A stretch of 64,000 nucleotides of DNA from the NCBI RefSeq assembly GCF_900095265.1, contig NZ_LT607653.1, positions 62,001 to 126,000 of the forward strand, written 5' to 3'. This stretch comes from Janthinobacterium sp. UMAB-56. GTDB lineage: Bacteria > Pseudomonadota > Gammaproteobacteria > Burkholderiales > Burkholderiaceae_D. The translations under genes were made by a program, and so were the position numbers. Below the pieces are notes generated by a model. The model was not told the origin of the DNA and did not search any database. It worked only from the letters and a program-made list of their open reading frames with translations. Positions 17,315-26,289 of this stretch are shown here, one piece after another. The first letter of the stretch is position 1. Every line of letters begins with the position of its first letter.

Positions 17315-19609
17315 ATGAAGACACGTACTGCTCAACGCGGCTGCATGGCCGCAGCCGTCGCCCTGGCCATGCTGCAATTGGGCGCCGCCCAGGCGCAATC
17401 TGCCAAGGACACCGCCAGCGCCGCCCCCGCCGATGGCCTGAACCTGGAACGCATCGTGGTCACGGGCACCACCGGCGGCACGTCCAAAATGAAATCGAGC
17501 AATTCCGTCAGCAGCATGGAACTCGACACCATCGTGCGCAACGCCCCCACCAGCGCCGCCGAAGTCCTGCGCTCGGTGCCCGGCTTGCGGGCAGAATCGT
17601 CGGGAGGCGAAGGCAATGCCAACATCACCGTGCGCGGCCTGCCCATTTCCGCCGGCGGCGCGCGCTATGTGCAGATCCAGGAAGACGGCTTGCCGGTGCT
17701 GCAGTTTGGCGATTTCAACTTCACCACGCCCGACAGCTTCGTCAAGATCGACTCCACGCTGGACCACCTGGAAGTGGTGCGCGGTGGTTCCGCCTCCACC
17801 CTGGCCACCAATTCGCCGGGCGGCATCATCAATTTCATCAGCAAGAATGGCCAGGAGCAGGGCGGCAGCGTGGCCCTCAGCCGTGGCCTCGGATACGACC
17901 AGACGCGGGTCGACTTCGACTACGGCGCGCCGCTCTCGGAGCGCACGCGCTTCTTCATCGGCGGCTCCTGGCGCACGGGCGAAGGCATCCGCCACACTGG
18001 CGTCACCAGCGAAAAGGGCGGCCAGATCCGCGGCAATGTCACACATGAATTCGACAGCGGCTTCGTGCGCCTGTCCTTCAAGCACCTCGACGACCAGTCG
18101 CCCACGGCCCTGCCGGTACCGGTCAGCGTGCGCAATGGCACTATCACGGAAATCGCCGGCATCGACCCGCGCAAGGCCAGTTTCTATTCGCCGTACTGGG
18201 TGCCGGACATGGTGCTGAACAAGGACAATCAGCGCGTGGCCACCCGCGTCAACGACGGCTTGCACGTGAAGAGTGATAGCGTAGGACTGGCAGCGTCGTT
18301 CAAGCTGGGGCAGGGCTGGAGCGTGAGCGAAAATTTCCGCTACGCCGACAATTCGGGCCGCTTCACGGGCGTGTTCCCGTCGAATAATGGCAGCGAAGGC
18401 AGCTATGTGTTTGCCAGTGGCACGAACCAGGGCAAGCCCTACACCGGTCGCGCGTTTTCCGCCGTGGTGTTCAACACGTCCATCGACGACGCCAGCAATA
18501 CCTTGAGCGACACCAAGCTGGCCAAGACTTTTGTTCTCGACAGCGGCAAGCTGACCACCACGGCCGGCCTGTACCTGTCGCAGCAAAAGCTGGGCCTGAC
18601 CTGGAACTTCAATGAATACCTGATGCAGGCCACGGGCGACCAGCCGGCGTTGCTGCAGACGGCCAGCGGTACGCCAGGCTACATCGGCCCGGCCTTCGGC
18701 GCCTGCTGCTCGCGCGCCGTCGACATGGAGTACCGCACGACGTCACCGTACCTGAACCTGGCCTGGGAAAGCGGCGCGCTGAATCTCGACGGCGGCCTGC
18801 GGCGCGACCGCCAGCATGCCAGCGGCACGGCCAATCAGGCCACCGGCGCGCAAGCCTATCTGCCGTCGACGGTGCAGCAGGTCGACTACACCCTGGGCCA
18901 CACCTCGTACTCGCTGGGCGCGAACTACAAGCTGCAAGCCAACCTGGCCGTGTTTGCTCGCGTCAGCGAAGGCGTGGCCTTCAATGCCGACCGCATCCTG
19001 TTCGGCACGCCCTTGGATGGCAGCGTGCCGGTGGCCATCAATACCGTGCGCCAGCTTGAAGGGGGCGTGAAATGGCGGCGAGGTCCCCTGAGCACCTTCG
19101 TCACCGTATTCCAGGCCAAGACCAAGGAAAGCAATTACGAAGCGACCACCCAGCTGCGCACGGCCAACAGCTATGAAGCGAAGGGCGTGGAACTGGAAGC
19201 GGCCTACAGCGCCGGCGACTTTCGCATCAATGGCGGCCTGACGTTCACGGATGCCGAGATCACGGGCACGGCGGCGGCCGACGTGGCGTTGATCGGCAAT
19301 ACGCCGCGGCGCCAGGCGCGTGTCGTGTACCAGCTCGCGCCCACCTATGAATGGGGACCGGCCACTCTGGGCGTCAGCCTGGTTGGCACGGGCAAGTCCT
19401 GGGGCGACGATGCGCACACGATCACCTTGCCCGCCTACCAGGTGCTCAATGCCTTCGTCAATTACCAGCTCACGCCGCAGATGCAGTTGGCGCTGACGGC
19501 GAACAATTTGCTCGACAAGATCGGCTATACGGAAGTCGAGGGCGATGGCCATGCGGCCCGCTCGATCACGGGGCGCGCCGTGAAGATCAGTCTGAAATAC
19601 GCATTTTAA
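17315..19609 (+). CDS. TonB-dependent outer-membrane receptor (SuxA-like)
   Basis: A 764-residue outer-membrane transporter. It has a signal peptide (ending AQA), a TonB-box-like segment (ERIVVTG near residue 50), a plug domain (LRSVPGLRAESSGGEGN, then HLEVVRGGSASTLA), and a C-terminal beta-barrel ending with aromatic Phe (SLKYAF). GGAG lies five bases before the chosen ATG; the upstream extension of the frame covers the operators and is not coding. The neighbours (LacI regulator, amylosucrase, MFS carrier) suggest that it imports sucrose, like SuxA of Xanthomonas. Energy would come from TonB; one tonB gene lies 5 kb away but appears iron-regulated. Confidence 0.9.
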   Translation: MKTRTAQRGCMAAAVALAMLQLGAAQAQSAKDTASAAPADGLNLERIVVTGTTGGTSKMKSSNSVSSMELDTIVRNAPTSAAEVLRSVPGLRAESSGGEGNANITVRGLPISAGGARYVQIQEDGLPVLQFGDFNFTTPDSFVKIDSTLDHLEVVRGGSASTLATNSPGGIINFISKNGQEQGGSVALSRGLGYDQTRVDFDYGAPLSERTRFFIGGSWRTGEGIRHTGVTSEKGGQIRGNVTHEFDSGFVRLSFKHLDDQSPTALPVPVSVRNGTITEIAGIDPRKASFYSPYWVPDMVLNKDNQRVATRVNDGLHVKSDSVGLAASFKLGQGWSVSENFRYADNSGRFTGVFPSNNGSEGSYVFASGTNQGKPYTGRAFSAVVFNTSIDDASNTLSDTKLAKTFVLDSGKLTTTAGLYLSQQKLGLTWNFNEYLMQATGDQPALLQTASGTPGYIGPAFGACCSRAVDMEYRTTSPYLNLAWESGALNLDGGLRRDRQHASGTANQATGAQAYLPSTVQQVDYTLGHTSYSLGANYKLQANLAVFARVSEGVAFNADRILFGTPLDGSVPVAINTVRQLEGGVKWRRGPLSTFVTVFQAKTKESNYEATTQLRTANSYEAKGVELEAAYSAGDFRINGGLTFTDAEITGTAAADVALIGNTPRRQARVVYQLAPTYEWGPATLGVSLVGTGKSWGDDAHTITLPAYQVLNAFVNYQLTPQMQLALTANNLLDKIGYTEVEGDGHAARSITGRAVKISLKYAF

Positions 19610-19624
19610 GCAAGGATAGGATTC

Positions 19625-21487
19625 ATGATGTCGATACGCAGCCCCCTGGCGCGCCTGCTGGCGCCGCTCCCCACGCACTTGCGCGACGATGCGGCGCGCC
19701 GCTACGCGCGCCAGGAGGCGATCTTGCTCGACCGCCTGGGCAGCCTGTATGGTCAGCGGCCTGACTTTCTGCCCTGGCTGGGCGAGCTGATGGAAAGCGT
19801 GGGGCGGCTGTACGCGGCGCGCGCGCCGGCGCTGCTGCAGCAGGACGCGCAGCGCGAAGCGCAGCCGGACTGGTTTGCCAGCCAGTCAATGCTGGGCTAC
19901 AGCGCGTACGTGCAGCGCTTTGGCGGCAGCCTGCAGGGCGTGGCCGCGCGCATTGCCCACCTGCGCGAACTGGGCGTGACGTATCTGCATTTGCTGCCGT
20001 TTTTACGTGCGCGCGCTGGCGAAAGCGATGGCGGCTTTGCCGTCGCCAGCTTCGACGAAGTCGACCCTGCGTTGGGCAGCAATGCCGACTTGCTGGCGTT
20101 GACGGCGCAGCTGCGCGCGGCCGGCATCAGCCTGTGCTCGGACCTGATCCTTAATCACGTGGCCGACGACCATGCGTGGGCGCTGGGGGCCAAGGCGGGT
20201 GACCCGCTGCTGCGCGATTTTTTCCATACCTATGCCGACCGCGCGCAGCCGGACCGCTACGAGCGTACCGTGGGCCAGGTCTTCCCGCAGGCGGCACCGG
20301 GAAATTTTACCTTCGTGCCAGAGCTCCAGCGCTGGGTCTGGACCACGTTTTATCCCTACCAGTGGGATTTGAATTACGCCAATCCGGCTGTCTTCGCAGC
20401 CATGGCGGGCGCCATGCTGGGCCTGGCCAACAAGGGTATCGAGGTGTTCCGTCTCGATTCGACGGCCTTCCTGTGGAAGCGCGAAGGCACGGACTGCATG
20501 AACCAGCCTGAAGCCCACAGCCTGCTGCAAGCCCTGCGCGCCATCGCCGCCATCGTCGCGCCCGGCGTGCTGCTCAAGGCCGAAGCCATCGTGCCCACGC
20601 CCAAGTTGCCCGCCTACTTTGGCAGCGATGCCGCGCCCGAATGCCATATTGCCTATCACAGCAGCCTGATGGCCGCCGGCTGGGGCGCGCTGGCGGAGGA
20701 AAACACGGACTTGCTGCAGCAGGTGATCGCCGCCACGCCGCCGCTGCCGCCGGCGGCAAGCTGGCTCAGTTATGTGCGCTGCCACGACGACATCGGCTGG
20801 AACGTGCTGCTTGATGAAGCGGGCGCGGACGGTCCGGCGCGCCTGGCGCGCATCGCGCGCTTCTTTGCCGGTGCTCCCGGCAGCTATGCGCGTGGTGCCG
20901 CCTTCCAGAGCAGCAGCGCCGACAAGGCGCATGGCAGCAACGGCATGGCCGCCTCGCTGGCCGGACTGGAAAGCGCCGCCACAGTGCAGGAGCAGGAATA
21001 CGCCTTGCGGCGCCTGTTGCTGCTGCATGGCCTGGCTTTGAGCTTTGGCGCCTTGCCGGTGCTGTATATGGGCGATGAACTGGGCCTGACCAACGATCAC
21101 AGTTACACGCAGCGCGCCGACCGGGCGATGGACAGCCGCTGGCTGCAGCGCCCCGCGTTTGACGACAGCTTGCTGGCATGGCGCCACGATGGCGTGAGCG
21201 CCAGCGGCCGCTTGTACCTGGCGCTGCGCCAGCTGATCGATGTGCGCGGGCGCTTGCCGGCCCTGGCTGCTGGTGCGCCGCGCAGCGTGCTGCCCGCCGA
21301 CTCGCCGGGCGTGCTGGCGCTGTTGCGTGGCGACGCGTTTCTCAACCTGAGCAATTTCAGCGGCGCCAGCCAGCGCTATGCCCTGCCCGCAGGCGAATGG
21401 CGCAACAGCCTCGATGGCAGCGTGCTGGCCGGCACGGTGGGCCTGCAGCCATGGCATATGCTGTGGCTGGAAAGGGAGCCGGCATGA
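19625..21487 (+). CDS. Amylosucrase (GH13 subfamily 4), SuxB-like
   Basis: A 620-residue glycoside hydrolase family 13 enzyme, close to the 636 residues of Neisseria amylosucrase. Catalytic residues align: Asp278 nucleophile in FRLDSTAFLWK, Glu320 acid/base in LKAEAIV, and the His387-Asp388 pair in YVRCHDDIGW; DLILNHVADDH gives the first conserved His. The long alpha-helical N-terminus before the barrel is typical of amylosucrases. The enzyme turns sucrose into fructose plus alpha-1,4-glucan, or hydrolyses it. No signal peptide is seen, so it is cytoplasmic. It starts 15 bases after the receptor gene with AGGATAGG upstream, and its stop overlaps the start of the transporter. Confidence 0.9.
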   Translation: MMSIRSPLARLLAPLPTHLRDDAARRYARQEAILLDRLGSLYGQRPDFLPWLGELMESVGRLYAARAPALLQQDAQREAQPDWFASQSMLGYSAYVQRFGGSLQGVAARIAHLRELGVTYLHLLPFLRARAGESDGGFAVASFDEVDPALGSNADLLALTAQLRAAGISLCSDLILNHVADDHAWALGAKAGDPLLRDFFHTYADRAQPDRYERTVGQVFPQAAPGNFTFVPELQRWVWTTFYPYQWDLNYANPAVFAAMAGAMLGLANKGIEVFRLDSTAFLWKREGTDCMNQPEAHSLLQALRAIAAIVAPGVLLKAEAIVPTPKLPAYFGSDAAPECHIAYHSSLMAAGWGALAEENTDLLQQVIAATPPLPPAASWLSYVRCHDDIGWNVLLDEAGADGPARLARIARFFAGAPGSYARGAAFQSSSADKAHGSNGMAASLAGLESAATVQEQEYALRRLLLLHGLALSFGALPVLYMGDELGLTNDHSYTQRADRAMDSRWLQRPAFDDSLLAWRHDGVSASGRLYLALRQLIDVRGRLPALAAGAPRSVLPADSPGVLALLRGDAFLNLSNFSGASQRYALPAGEWRNSLDGSVLAGTVGLQPWHMLWLEREPA

Positions 21488-22812
21488 GCGACGCCACCGC
21501 GCACCGTCCGCAGCTGTCGTTCTGGCAGATCGTCAACATGAATGTCGGTTTTTTCGGCATCCAGTTCAGCTTCGGGCTGCAGCAAAGCAGTATGAGCCCC
21601 ATCTACAAATACCTGGGCGCCGATGAAGCGAGCCTGCCGTACCTGTGGCTGGCCGGTCCCATGACAGGCCTGCTCGTGCAGCCGCTGATCGGTGCCATGA
21701 GCGACCGCACGGTGACGCGCTGGGGGCGCCGCACGCCGTACTTCCTGATCGGCGCCATCCTGTGCAGTCTGGGCCTGCTGGCCATGCCATTCAGTCCCAC
21801 TTTGTGGATGGCCGCCAGCCTGCTGTGGATACTCGACGCGGCCAACAACGTGACGATGGAGCCGTACCGCGCCTTCGTCAGCGATAAGCTCGACAAGAAG
21901 CAGCACTCGCTGGGCTTCCTGACGCAGAGCGCCTTTACGGGGCTGGGGCAAACGCTGGCCTATCTGACGCCATCGCTGCTGGTCATGCTGGGCATGAACA
22001 AGGATGCCGTCAATGGCAGCCATATTCCGCACATCGTCATCGCCGCCTTCCTGATCGGCGCCGTGTTTTCCCTCGCCTCGGTGCTGTGGACCCTGAAGAC
22101 GACGCCGGAAAATCCGCTCACGCCGGACGAACTGGCGGCCATCCGCAGCCGCCCGCCGGGCTGGCGCCACACGCTGGCCGATATCGGCGCGGCCCTGCGC
22201 GACATGCCGCCGACGATGAAGCAGCTGGCCATCGTCAACCTGTTCCAGTGGTACGCCATGTTTTGCTATTGGCAGTACATCGCGCTGTCGCTGGCGGCGA
22301 CCCTGTTTCACACGACCGACCCGGCTTCGCAAGGTTTTCGCGACGCGGGCTTGCTGAACGGGCAGGTGGGCGCCTTCTATAATTTCGTCGCCTTTGTCGC
22401 CGCCTTTGCGCTGGTGCCGTTCACGCGCCGTTTCGGCCCTAAGCGCATGCACAGCCTGTGCCTGTGCGCAGCCGGCGTGGGCATGCTGAGCATCCCCCTG
22501 ATCCACAGCCCGGCGCTGCTGTTGCTGCCCATGCTCGGTGTGGGCCTGGCCTGGGCCAGCATCATGGGCAACCCCTACATCATGCTGGCCGGCTGCATTC
22601 CGCCCGAGCGCACGGGGGTGTACATGGGCATCTTCAACATGTTCATCGTCATCCCGATGATCATCCAGATCTTCACCCTGCCGCTGTATTACCGCAGCTT
22701 GCTGGGCGGCCATCCGGAGAACGTCATCCGGCTGGCCGGCGCCCTGTTGCTGTGCGCGGCGGTGGCGGTGCTGTTCGTCAAGCTGCGCCCGCCGCAGGCC
22801 GCAAAGACTTGA
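21484..22812 (+). CDS. MFS sugar transporter, probably sucrose (SuxC-like)
   Basis: A 442-residue inner-membrane carrier with about 12 hydrophobic segments. The loop motif SDRTVTRWGRRTPYFLIGA places it with the glycoside-pentoside-hexuronide / plant-type sucrose carriers. The ATG overlaps the amylosucrase stop as ATGA, so the two are translationally coupled. It completes the path: receptor across the outer membrane, carrier across the inner membrane, cleavage by amylosucrase. The open frame runs 300 bases further upstream inside the amylosucrase gene and is not used. A bidirectional terminator follows. Confidence 0.88.
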   Translation: MSDATAHRPQLSFWQIVNMNVGFFGIQFSFGLQQSSMSPIYKYLGADEASLPYLWLAGPMTGLLVQPLIGAMSDRTVTRWGRRTPYFLIGAILCSLGLLAMPFSPTLWMAASLLWILDAANNVTMEPYRAFVSDKLDKKQHSLGFLTQSAFTGLGQTLAYLTPSLLVMLGMNKDAVNGSHIPHIVIAAFLIGAVFSLASVLWTLKTTPENPLTPDELAAIRSRPPGWRHTLADIGAALRDMPPTMKQLAIVNLFQWYAMFCYWQYIALSLAATLFHTTDPASQGFRDAGLLNGQVGAFYNFVAFVAAFALVPFTRRFGPKRMHSLCLCAAGVGMLSIPLIHSPALLLLPMLGVGLAWASIMGNPYIMLAGCIPPERTGVYMGIFNMFIVIPMIIQIFTLPLYYRSLLGGHPENVIRLAGALLLCAAVAVLFVKLRPPQAAKT

Positions 22813-22822
22813 GGACGGACGT

Positions 22823-22850
22823 AAAAAAACCGGCTCTGCCGGTTTTTTTA
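22823..22850. terminator. Bidirectional intrinsic terminator
   Basis: ACCGGC-TCT-GCCGGT flanked by A and T runs works on both strands, ending the sux-like operon and the bacterioferritin gene. Confidence 0.9.
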
Positions 22851-22867
22851 TCTGCCTCGAAGAGCAA

Positions 22868-23344
22868 TTACTCGTCAATCGCCATCTGGCTTTGCAGGTA
22901 GTTCTGGATGCCGACTTTGGCGATCAGGTCGATCTGCGTTTCGAGCCAGTCGATATGCTCTTCCGTGTCTTCCAGGATCATCAGGAACAGGTCGCGCGAG
23001 ACGTAGTCGCCGACTTTTTCGCTGATGGCGATGCCTTCCTTGACGGTGGCGTGCGCGGCGCGTTCCAGCTTCAAGTCGCATTCCAGCATTTCCGGCGTGT
23101 TCTCGCCGATCAGCAGCTTGTGCAGCGCTTGCAGGTTAGGCAGGCCGTCGAGCATCAGGATGCGGTCGATCAGTTTGTCGGCGTGTTTCATTTCGCCGAT
23201 CGATTCTTCGTATTCCTTCTTGCCCAGCTTTTCCAGGCCCCAGTGCTTGTACATGCGCGCATGCAGGAAGTACTGGTTGATGGCCGACAGTTCGTTGGTG
23301 AGCTGTGCGTTGAGCATGCGGATGACTTCTTTATCGCCCTTCAT
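22868..23344 (-). CDS. bfr: Bacterioferritin
   Basis: A 158-residue four-helix ferritin subunit that oxidises and stores iron in a 24-subunit shell. Ferroxidase ligands Glu18, Glu51 and His54 and the heme-binding Met52 stand at the canonical positions; the second pair occurs in [10 protein letters not shown]. The frame extends 43 residues upstream, but AAAGGAAA precedes the ATG at 23344 and this start gives the exact family length. The bfd gene for its reducing partner lies 2 kb away on the same strand. Confidence 0.97.
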   Translation of the reverse strand: MKGDKEVIRMLNAQLTNELSAINQYFLHARMYKHWGLEKLGKKEYEESIGEMKHADKLIDRILMLDGLPNLQALHKLLIGENTPEMLECDLKLERAAHATVKEGIAISEKVGDYVSRDLFLMILEDTEEHIDWLETQIDLIAKVGIQNYLQSQMAIDE

Positions 23345-23766
23345 GGGATTTCCTTTGTTCTGTGTCGCGTTCGATGATGAAACCGGAGGCTGCTGGCGTT
23401 CACTGCCGGGTGGCACAGGGCTGCCTGGTGGCGCACAGCTTGCCGGTTTCGCTATGCCCGCATGATAGCGCAAAATGTTGGCGATTTCCGGTGCTAAACG
23501 GCATTTTTCCGTCTTTTTAACGTAAATATCGTGCGAATAAAACCCATTCTCAAGTGGATTTCCCCATAGCGCCGTTTTTTATTTGTTAAGGAAAATGAAG
23601 GCCATTCTCATTCGCGTTCCTGGCGCTATTTTGCTGCCGCTGGCGCGCCTGCATGGTCGCGCTGAAAAGAAGGGAAATGTTTGGCTGTTCTTGCTTTTGT
23701 TTCTTTTGGGCCGCTGCCGGCAATGCGATAATCAGGCAGCGAGTTTTACTGAAAAAGGATAGCAAG
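23345..23766. promoter_or_regulatory. Divergent intergenic region with a weak Fur-like site
   Basis: 422 bases between bfr and the hydroxylase gene, holding the promoters of both. Around 23592-23614 the minus strand reads GAATGAGAATGGCCTTCATT, whose first half (AATGAGAAT) equals the half-site of the strong Fur box upstream of bfd; the second half is poor. Frames over 60 codons here show no family resemblance. Confidence 0.3.
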
Positions 23767-24447
23767 ATGATGTTGCATATACCCGGCGTGCTGACGCCGG
23801 AACAGGTCACGCAGTTTCGCCAGCGCCTGGCGCAGACGGACTGGGTCGACGGGCGCGCCAGCGTCGGCGCGCAAGGGGCGCAGGTCAAGCGCAACCGTCA
23901 GTTGCCCGAAGGTTCGCCGCTGGCGCTGGAGCTGGGCGAGATCGTCAGCCGCGCGCTGATGGCCCATCCGCTGTTCTTTGCCGCCGTGCTGCCGCTGCGC
24001 ATCCTGCCGCCGTTCTTCAACAGCTATGCGGGCGGTGAGCACTATGGCCTGCATATCGATGGCGCCATCCGCACGCCGAAAAACGGCACGCAGTCGATGC
24101 GCGCCGACGTTTCTTCTACCGTGTTCCTGAGCGAGCCGGACGAGTACGAAGGCGGCGAACTGGTGGTGGTCGATGCGTATGGCACGCATGAAGTAAAACT
24201 GCCGGCCGGCGACGTGATCGTGTATCCATCGAGCAGCGTGCATCAGGTGCTGCCCGTTACCAGCGGCGAGCGCATCTGCTCCTTCCTGTGGACGCAAAGT
24301 ATGGTGCGTGAAGACTGGAAGCGCAGCATGCTGTTCGAGCTCGATCAGAACATCCAGAGCGTGCGGGGAGAGCATGGCGACTCGCCGGCGACGGTGGGCT
24401 TGACGGGGCATTATCACAACCTGCTGCGGATGTGGGCGGAGATGTAA
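23767..24447 (+). CDS. PKHD-type Fe(II)/2-oxoglutarate hydroxylase (YbiX/PiuC family)
   Basis: A 226-residue oxygenase, matching the family length (E. coli YbiX, 225). The metal-binding HxD...H facial triad is visible: HIDG in [11 protein letters not shown], then His in [10 protein letters not shown], followed by Arg in GERICSFLW for 2-oxoglutarate. AAAAAGGAT stands before the tandem ATGs at 23767 and 23770. The family is usually next to siderophore receptors and is iron-regulated; its substrate is unknown. Here it sits between bfr and tonB-bfd, which fits an iron-related role. Confidence 0.92.
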   Translation: MMLHIPGVLTPEQVTQFRQRLAQTDWVDGRASVGAQGAQVKRNRQLPEGSPLALELGEIVSRALMAHPLFFAAVLPLRILPPFFNSYAGGEHYGLHIDGAIRTPKNGTQSMRADVSSTVFLSEPDEYEGGELVVVDAYGTHEVKLPAGDVIVYPSSSVHQVLPVTSGERICSFLWTQSMVREDWKRSMLFELDQNIQSVRGEHGDSPATVGLTGHYHNLLRMWAEM

Positions 24448-24450
24448 AAA

Positions 24451-24514
24451 GGGTCAGTCGCTGCGCGAGCGGAATGGGCCCCATTGGGGCCCATTCCCCC
24501 CTCGGCTCTGACCC
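24451..24514. repeat. Nested hairpin element (GGGTCAG...CTGACCC)
   Basis: GGGTCAG (24451-24457) and CTGACCC (24508-24514) form outer arms. Between them GAATGGGCCCCA and TGGGGCCCATTC make a perfect 12-bp stem with a one-base centre (24472-24496). A and T runs flank both ends. It lies between the convergent hydroxylase and tonB genes and could end transcription from either side. The GGGTCAG/CTGACCC arms resemble short intergenic repeats linked with RAYT (Y1) transposases; that link is an inference from memory. Confidence 0.6.
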
Positions 24515-24664
24515 CAAAAAAAAGTCTGCCTGGCCCGGGGATGGTGGCTGGCAGACTGAAACAAGCAGTTGCTTGACTGGTACAGGAAACAGGGCGCACA
24601 AAAGCAAGCAGGGCGCAGGGTGCGGTGCTTGCGGGCTGGCTGCGGCGCCAGGGCCGCTGGAAGG

Positions 24665-25375
24665 CTAGCTCAGTTGGAAGGTCAGGGGGACTAAAACATA
24701 CACAGGTACGGGCTTGCCGTTTTCGATCATCGGCTTGAACAGCGCGCGCTGCGCGGCCTGGCGGCCCGCTTCATCGAGGTTGCCGTAGCCGGTCGATTTA
24801 TGGATCAGGATTTGCTCAGGCAAGCCTTTTTCATTGATCAGGATGTGCAACACCACGGTGCCGCTTTCGCCCAGGCGGCGCGACAGATTCGGATAGATCA
24901 GTTGCGGTGCCTTGATGTATTCGACGCTGCTGACGGTGCGCGGCGCCGACGGTGCCGGTGGCGCCGGCGCCGGTGTCGATGGCGCTGCCGGCGCGGCGGT
25001 GGCAACGGGCGCCGTTTCGGCGCGCGTCGGCTGCGGCGGCGTGATCGTCGGTTCGCTAGGCGCTACGGCGATCAGCGGCAGCGGCGGGATCACGGCGCGC
25101 GGCACGGGCGCGCTCAGTTCCACGGTTTTCGGTACGGATGGTGCCGGCGGCTTGGGTGGCGCCGGCGGGGCGATGATGCTGATGGTGGTGATGGTCGGCA
25201 TGGCCGCCGTGACGACGCGGCTCAGCAAGCCGCTCTGGATGGCGTAAAAGCCGGCGATATGCAGGACGACGATGGCCATCAGCGGCGCGAATTTGTTGCG
25301 CTTCTTGTCGAAGTCGGCAAATTGCTGCACGGCCTGCACCGTTACGGGCGGGGGCATCATCGTCATGGCGTTCAT
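24665..25375 (-). CDS. tonB: TonB energy-transducing protein
   Basis: A 236-residue protein that links the inner-membrane proton gradient to outer-membrane receptors. A short cytoplasmic N-terminus (about 30 residues) is followed by one membrane helix (LMAIVVLHIAGFYAIQSG), a Pro/Ala-rich periplasmic spacer (about 70-150) and the C-terminal TonB domain with IKAPQLIYPNLSRRLGE and LFKPMIENGKPV. The frame extends upstream over bfd, but the ATG at 25375 lies 8 bases after the bfd stop, so bfd and tonB form one transcript. No exbB or exbD is in the window. The Fur box before bfd would control both genes. Confidence 0.93.
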   Translation of the reverse strand: MNAMTMMPPPVTVQAVQQFADFDKKRNKFAPLMAIVVLHIAGFYAIQSGLLSRVVTAAMPTITTISIIAPPAPPKPPAPSVPKTVELSAPVPRAVIPPLPLIAVAPSEPTITPPQPTRAETAPVATAAPAAPSTPAPAPPAPSAPRTVSSVEYIKAPQLIYPNLSRRLGESGTVVLHILINEKGLPEQILIHKSTGYGNLDEAGRQAAQRALFKPMIENGKPVPVYVLVPLTFQLS

Positions 25376-25383
25376 CGCTTTCT

Positions 25384-25599
25384 TTAGTTTGTCAGTACAG
25401 CTCGCATCAATACGGTTTCTTGCAGCACCACCGTGGCGTTCAGGTGATCGTTCAGCACTTCGCGCGCGCAGGTATGACATTTGCCGCAGCAAGTGGCCAC
25501 GCCCAGGTCGCGGCGCAGTTCGGCCATGCTGGACAGGCCAAGATCGACGGCTTGACGGATTTCACGATCAGATATGTTGTTGCAGACACATACAATCAT
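25384..25599 (-). CDS. bfd: Bacterioferritin-associated [2Fe-2S] ferredoxin
   Basis: A 71-residue protein with the Bfd cysteine pattern Cys4-x-Cys6 and Cys38-x-x-Cys41, which binds a [2Fe-2S] cluster. Bfd donates electrons to bacterioferritin so that stored Fe(III) is released as Fe(II). It is the first gene of a bfd-tonB unit, preceded by a strong Fur box, so it should be induced when iron is short. The bfr gene is 2 kb downstream on the same strand. Confidence 0.95.
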   Translation of the reverse strand: MIVCVCNNISDREIRQAVDLGLSSMAELRRDLGVATCCGKCHTCAREVLNDHLNATVVLQETVLMRAVLTN

Positions 25600-25634
25600 T
25601 GCGACACCTTCTGGCTGGAGGATGAACAGACACT

Positions 25635-25650
25635 AATGCTTGGAAGCATT
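25635..25650. promoter_or_regulatory. Dyad in the bfd leader
   Basis: AATGCTT-GG-AAGCATT forms a 7-bp stem, enclosed in a wider ACACTA...TAGTGT pair (25630-25661), between the Fur box and the bfd start. It may be an mRNA hairpin or a second operator; the role is unknown. Confidence 0.35.
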
Positions 25651-25661
25651 GTTGCTAGTGT

Positions 25662-25680
25662 TTTAATGAGAATCATTATC
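25662..25680 (-). promoter_or_regulatory. Fur box of bfd-tonB
   Basis: TTTAATGAGAATCATTATC matches 16 of 19 bases of the Fur consensus palindrome. It lies 63 bases before the bfd start, in the promoter region. Iron-loaded Fur should repress bfd-tonB; an effect on the divergent feo genes, more than 300 bases away, is less likely. Confidence 0.85.
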
Positions 25681-26004
25681 ATTACGTTTCATTGTCGCGC
25701 AAAGCGAGGGACAATGCAAGCGATTTTGATCAAGTGTGCGGCGCTTGGCGGCCTGGCATTGCGGCTTGATATGCCCCTCGCGCCCATGGCGTAGCCCTTG
25801 AAGCTGGCCACTCTCCGGGCTAAATAAAAACAATTCGCATTCATGTTTATAATACTGGTATTGTCTCGGACGGTCGCCGTCCGGACAGTTTGAAAGGCCG
25901 CTTGTCGGTAATGCGCAACAGTTGCGTTTTACCTCACAACACCAGGGCATGCGCCACGCGCAGCAGTCTGTCCCCGGTGTTCTTAATTTGAACGGAATTT
26001 GCTC
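25681..26004 (+). promoter_or_regulatory. Leader region of the feo operon
   Basis: About 320 bases without a credible gene between the Fur box and feoA. TATAAT at 25848-25853 is a candidate -10 box without an obvious -35, and would give a leader of about 145 bases. No second Fur box was found near it. Confidence 0.35.
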
Positions 26005-26289
26005 ATGACTCTAGTTCCACCCCTGATGACGCTCGACGCGCTGGCAGTCGGCCAGAGCGGCACGGTGTTGCATATCACGCCCCACGCGGCAGGACAGACG
26101 GAAGACGGCGTCGACCTCGTGCGCCGCTTGATGGAGCTGGGATTCGTTCCCGGTGAACGAATCCGCATGCTCAAGCGCGGTATTCCAGGCGGTGATCCGC
26201 TGGCCATCAAGGTTGGCAATGCCACGTTCGCACTGCGCCGCTTCGAAGCGGCGCTGATCACGATTCAACCGCTGCTTCAACCGGAATGA
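26005..26289 (+). CDS. feoA: Ferrous iron transport protein A
   Basis: A 94-residue cytoplasmic SH3-like protein. The FeoA core is visible as LRRLMELGFVPGERIRMLKR-like residues (here VRRLMELGFVPGE) followed by GDPLAIKVGNATFALRRFEA. FeoA assists the FeoB iron channel. A TTG two codons earlier is possible, but the ATG at 26005 has GGAA at a normal distance. The stop overlaps the start of feoB (ATGA), so the two are coupled. Confidence 0.95.
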   Translation: MTLVPPLMTLDALAVGQSGTVLHITPHAAGQTEDGVDLVRRLMELGFVPGERIRMLKRGIPGGDPLAIKVGNATFALRRFEAALITIQPLLQPE

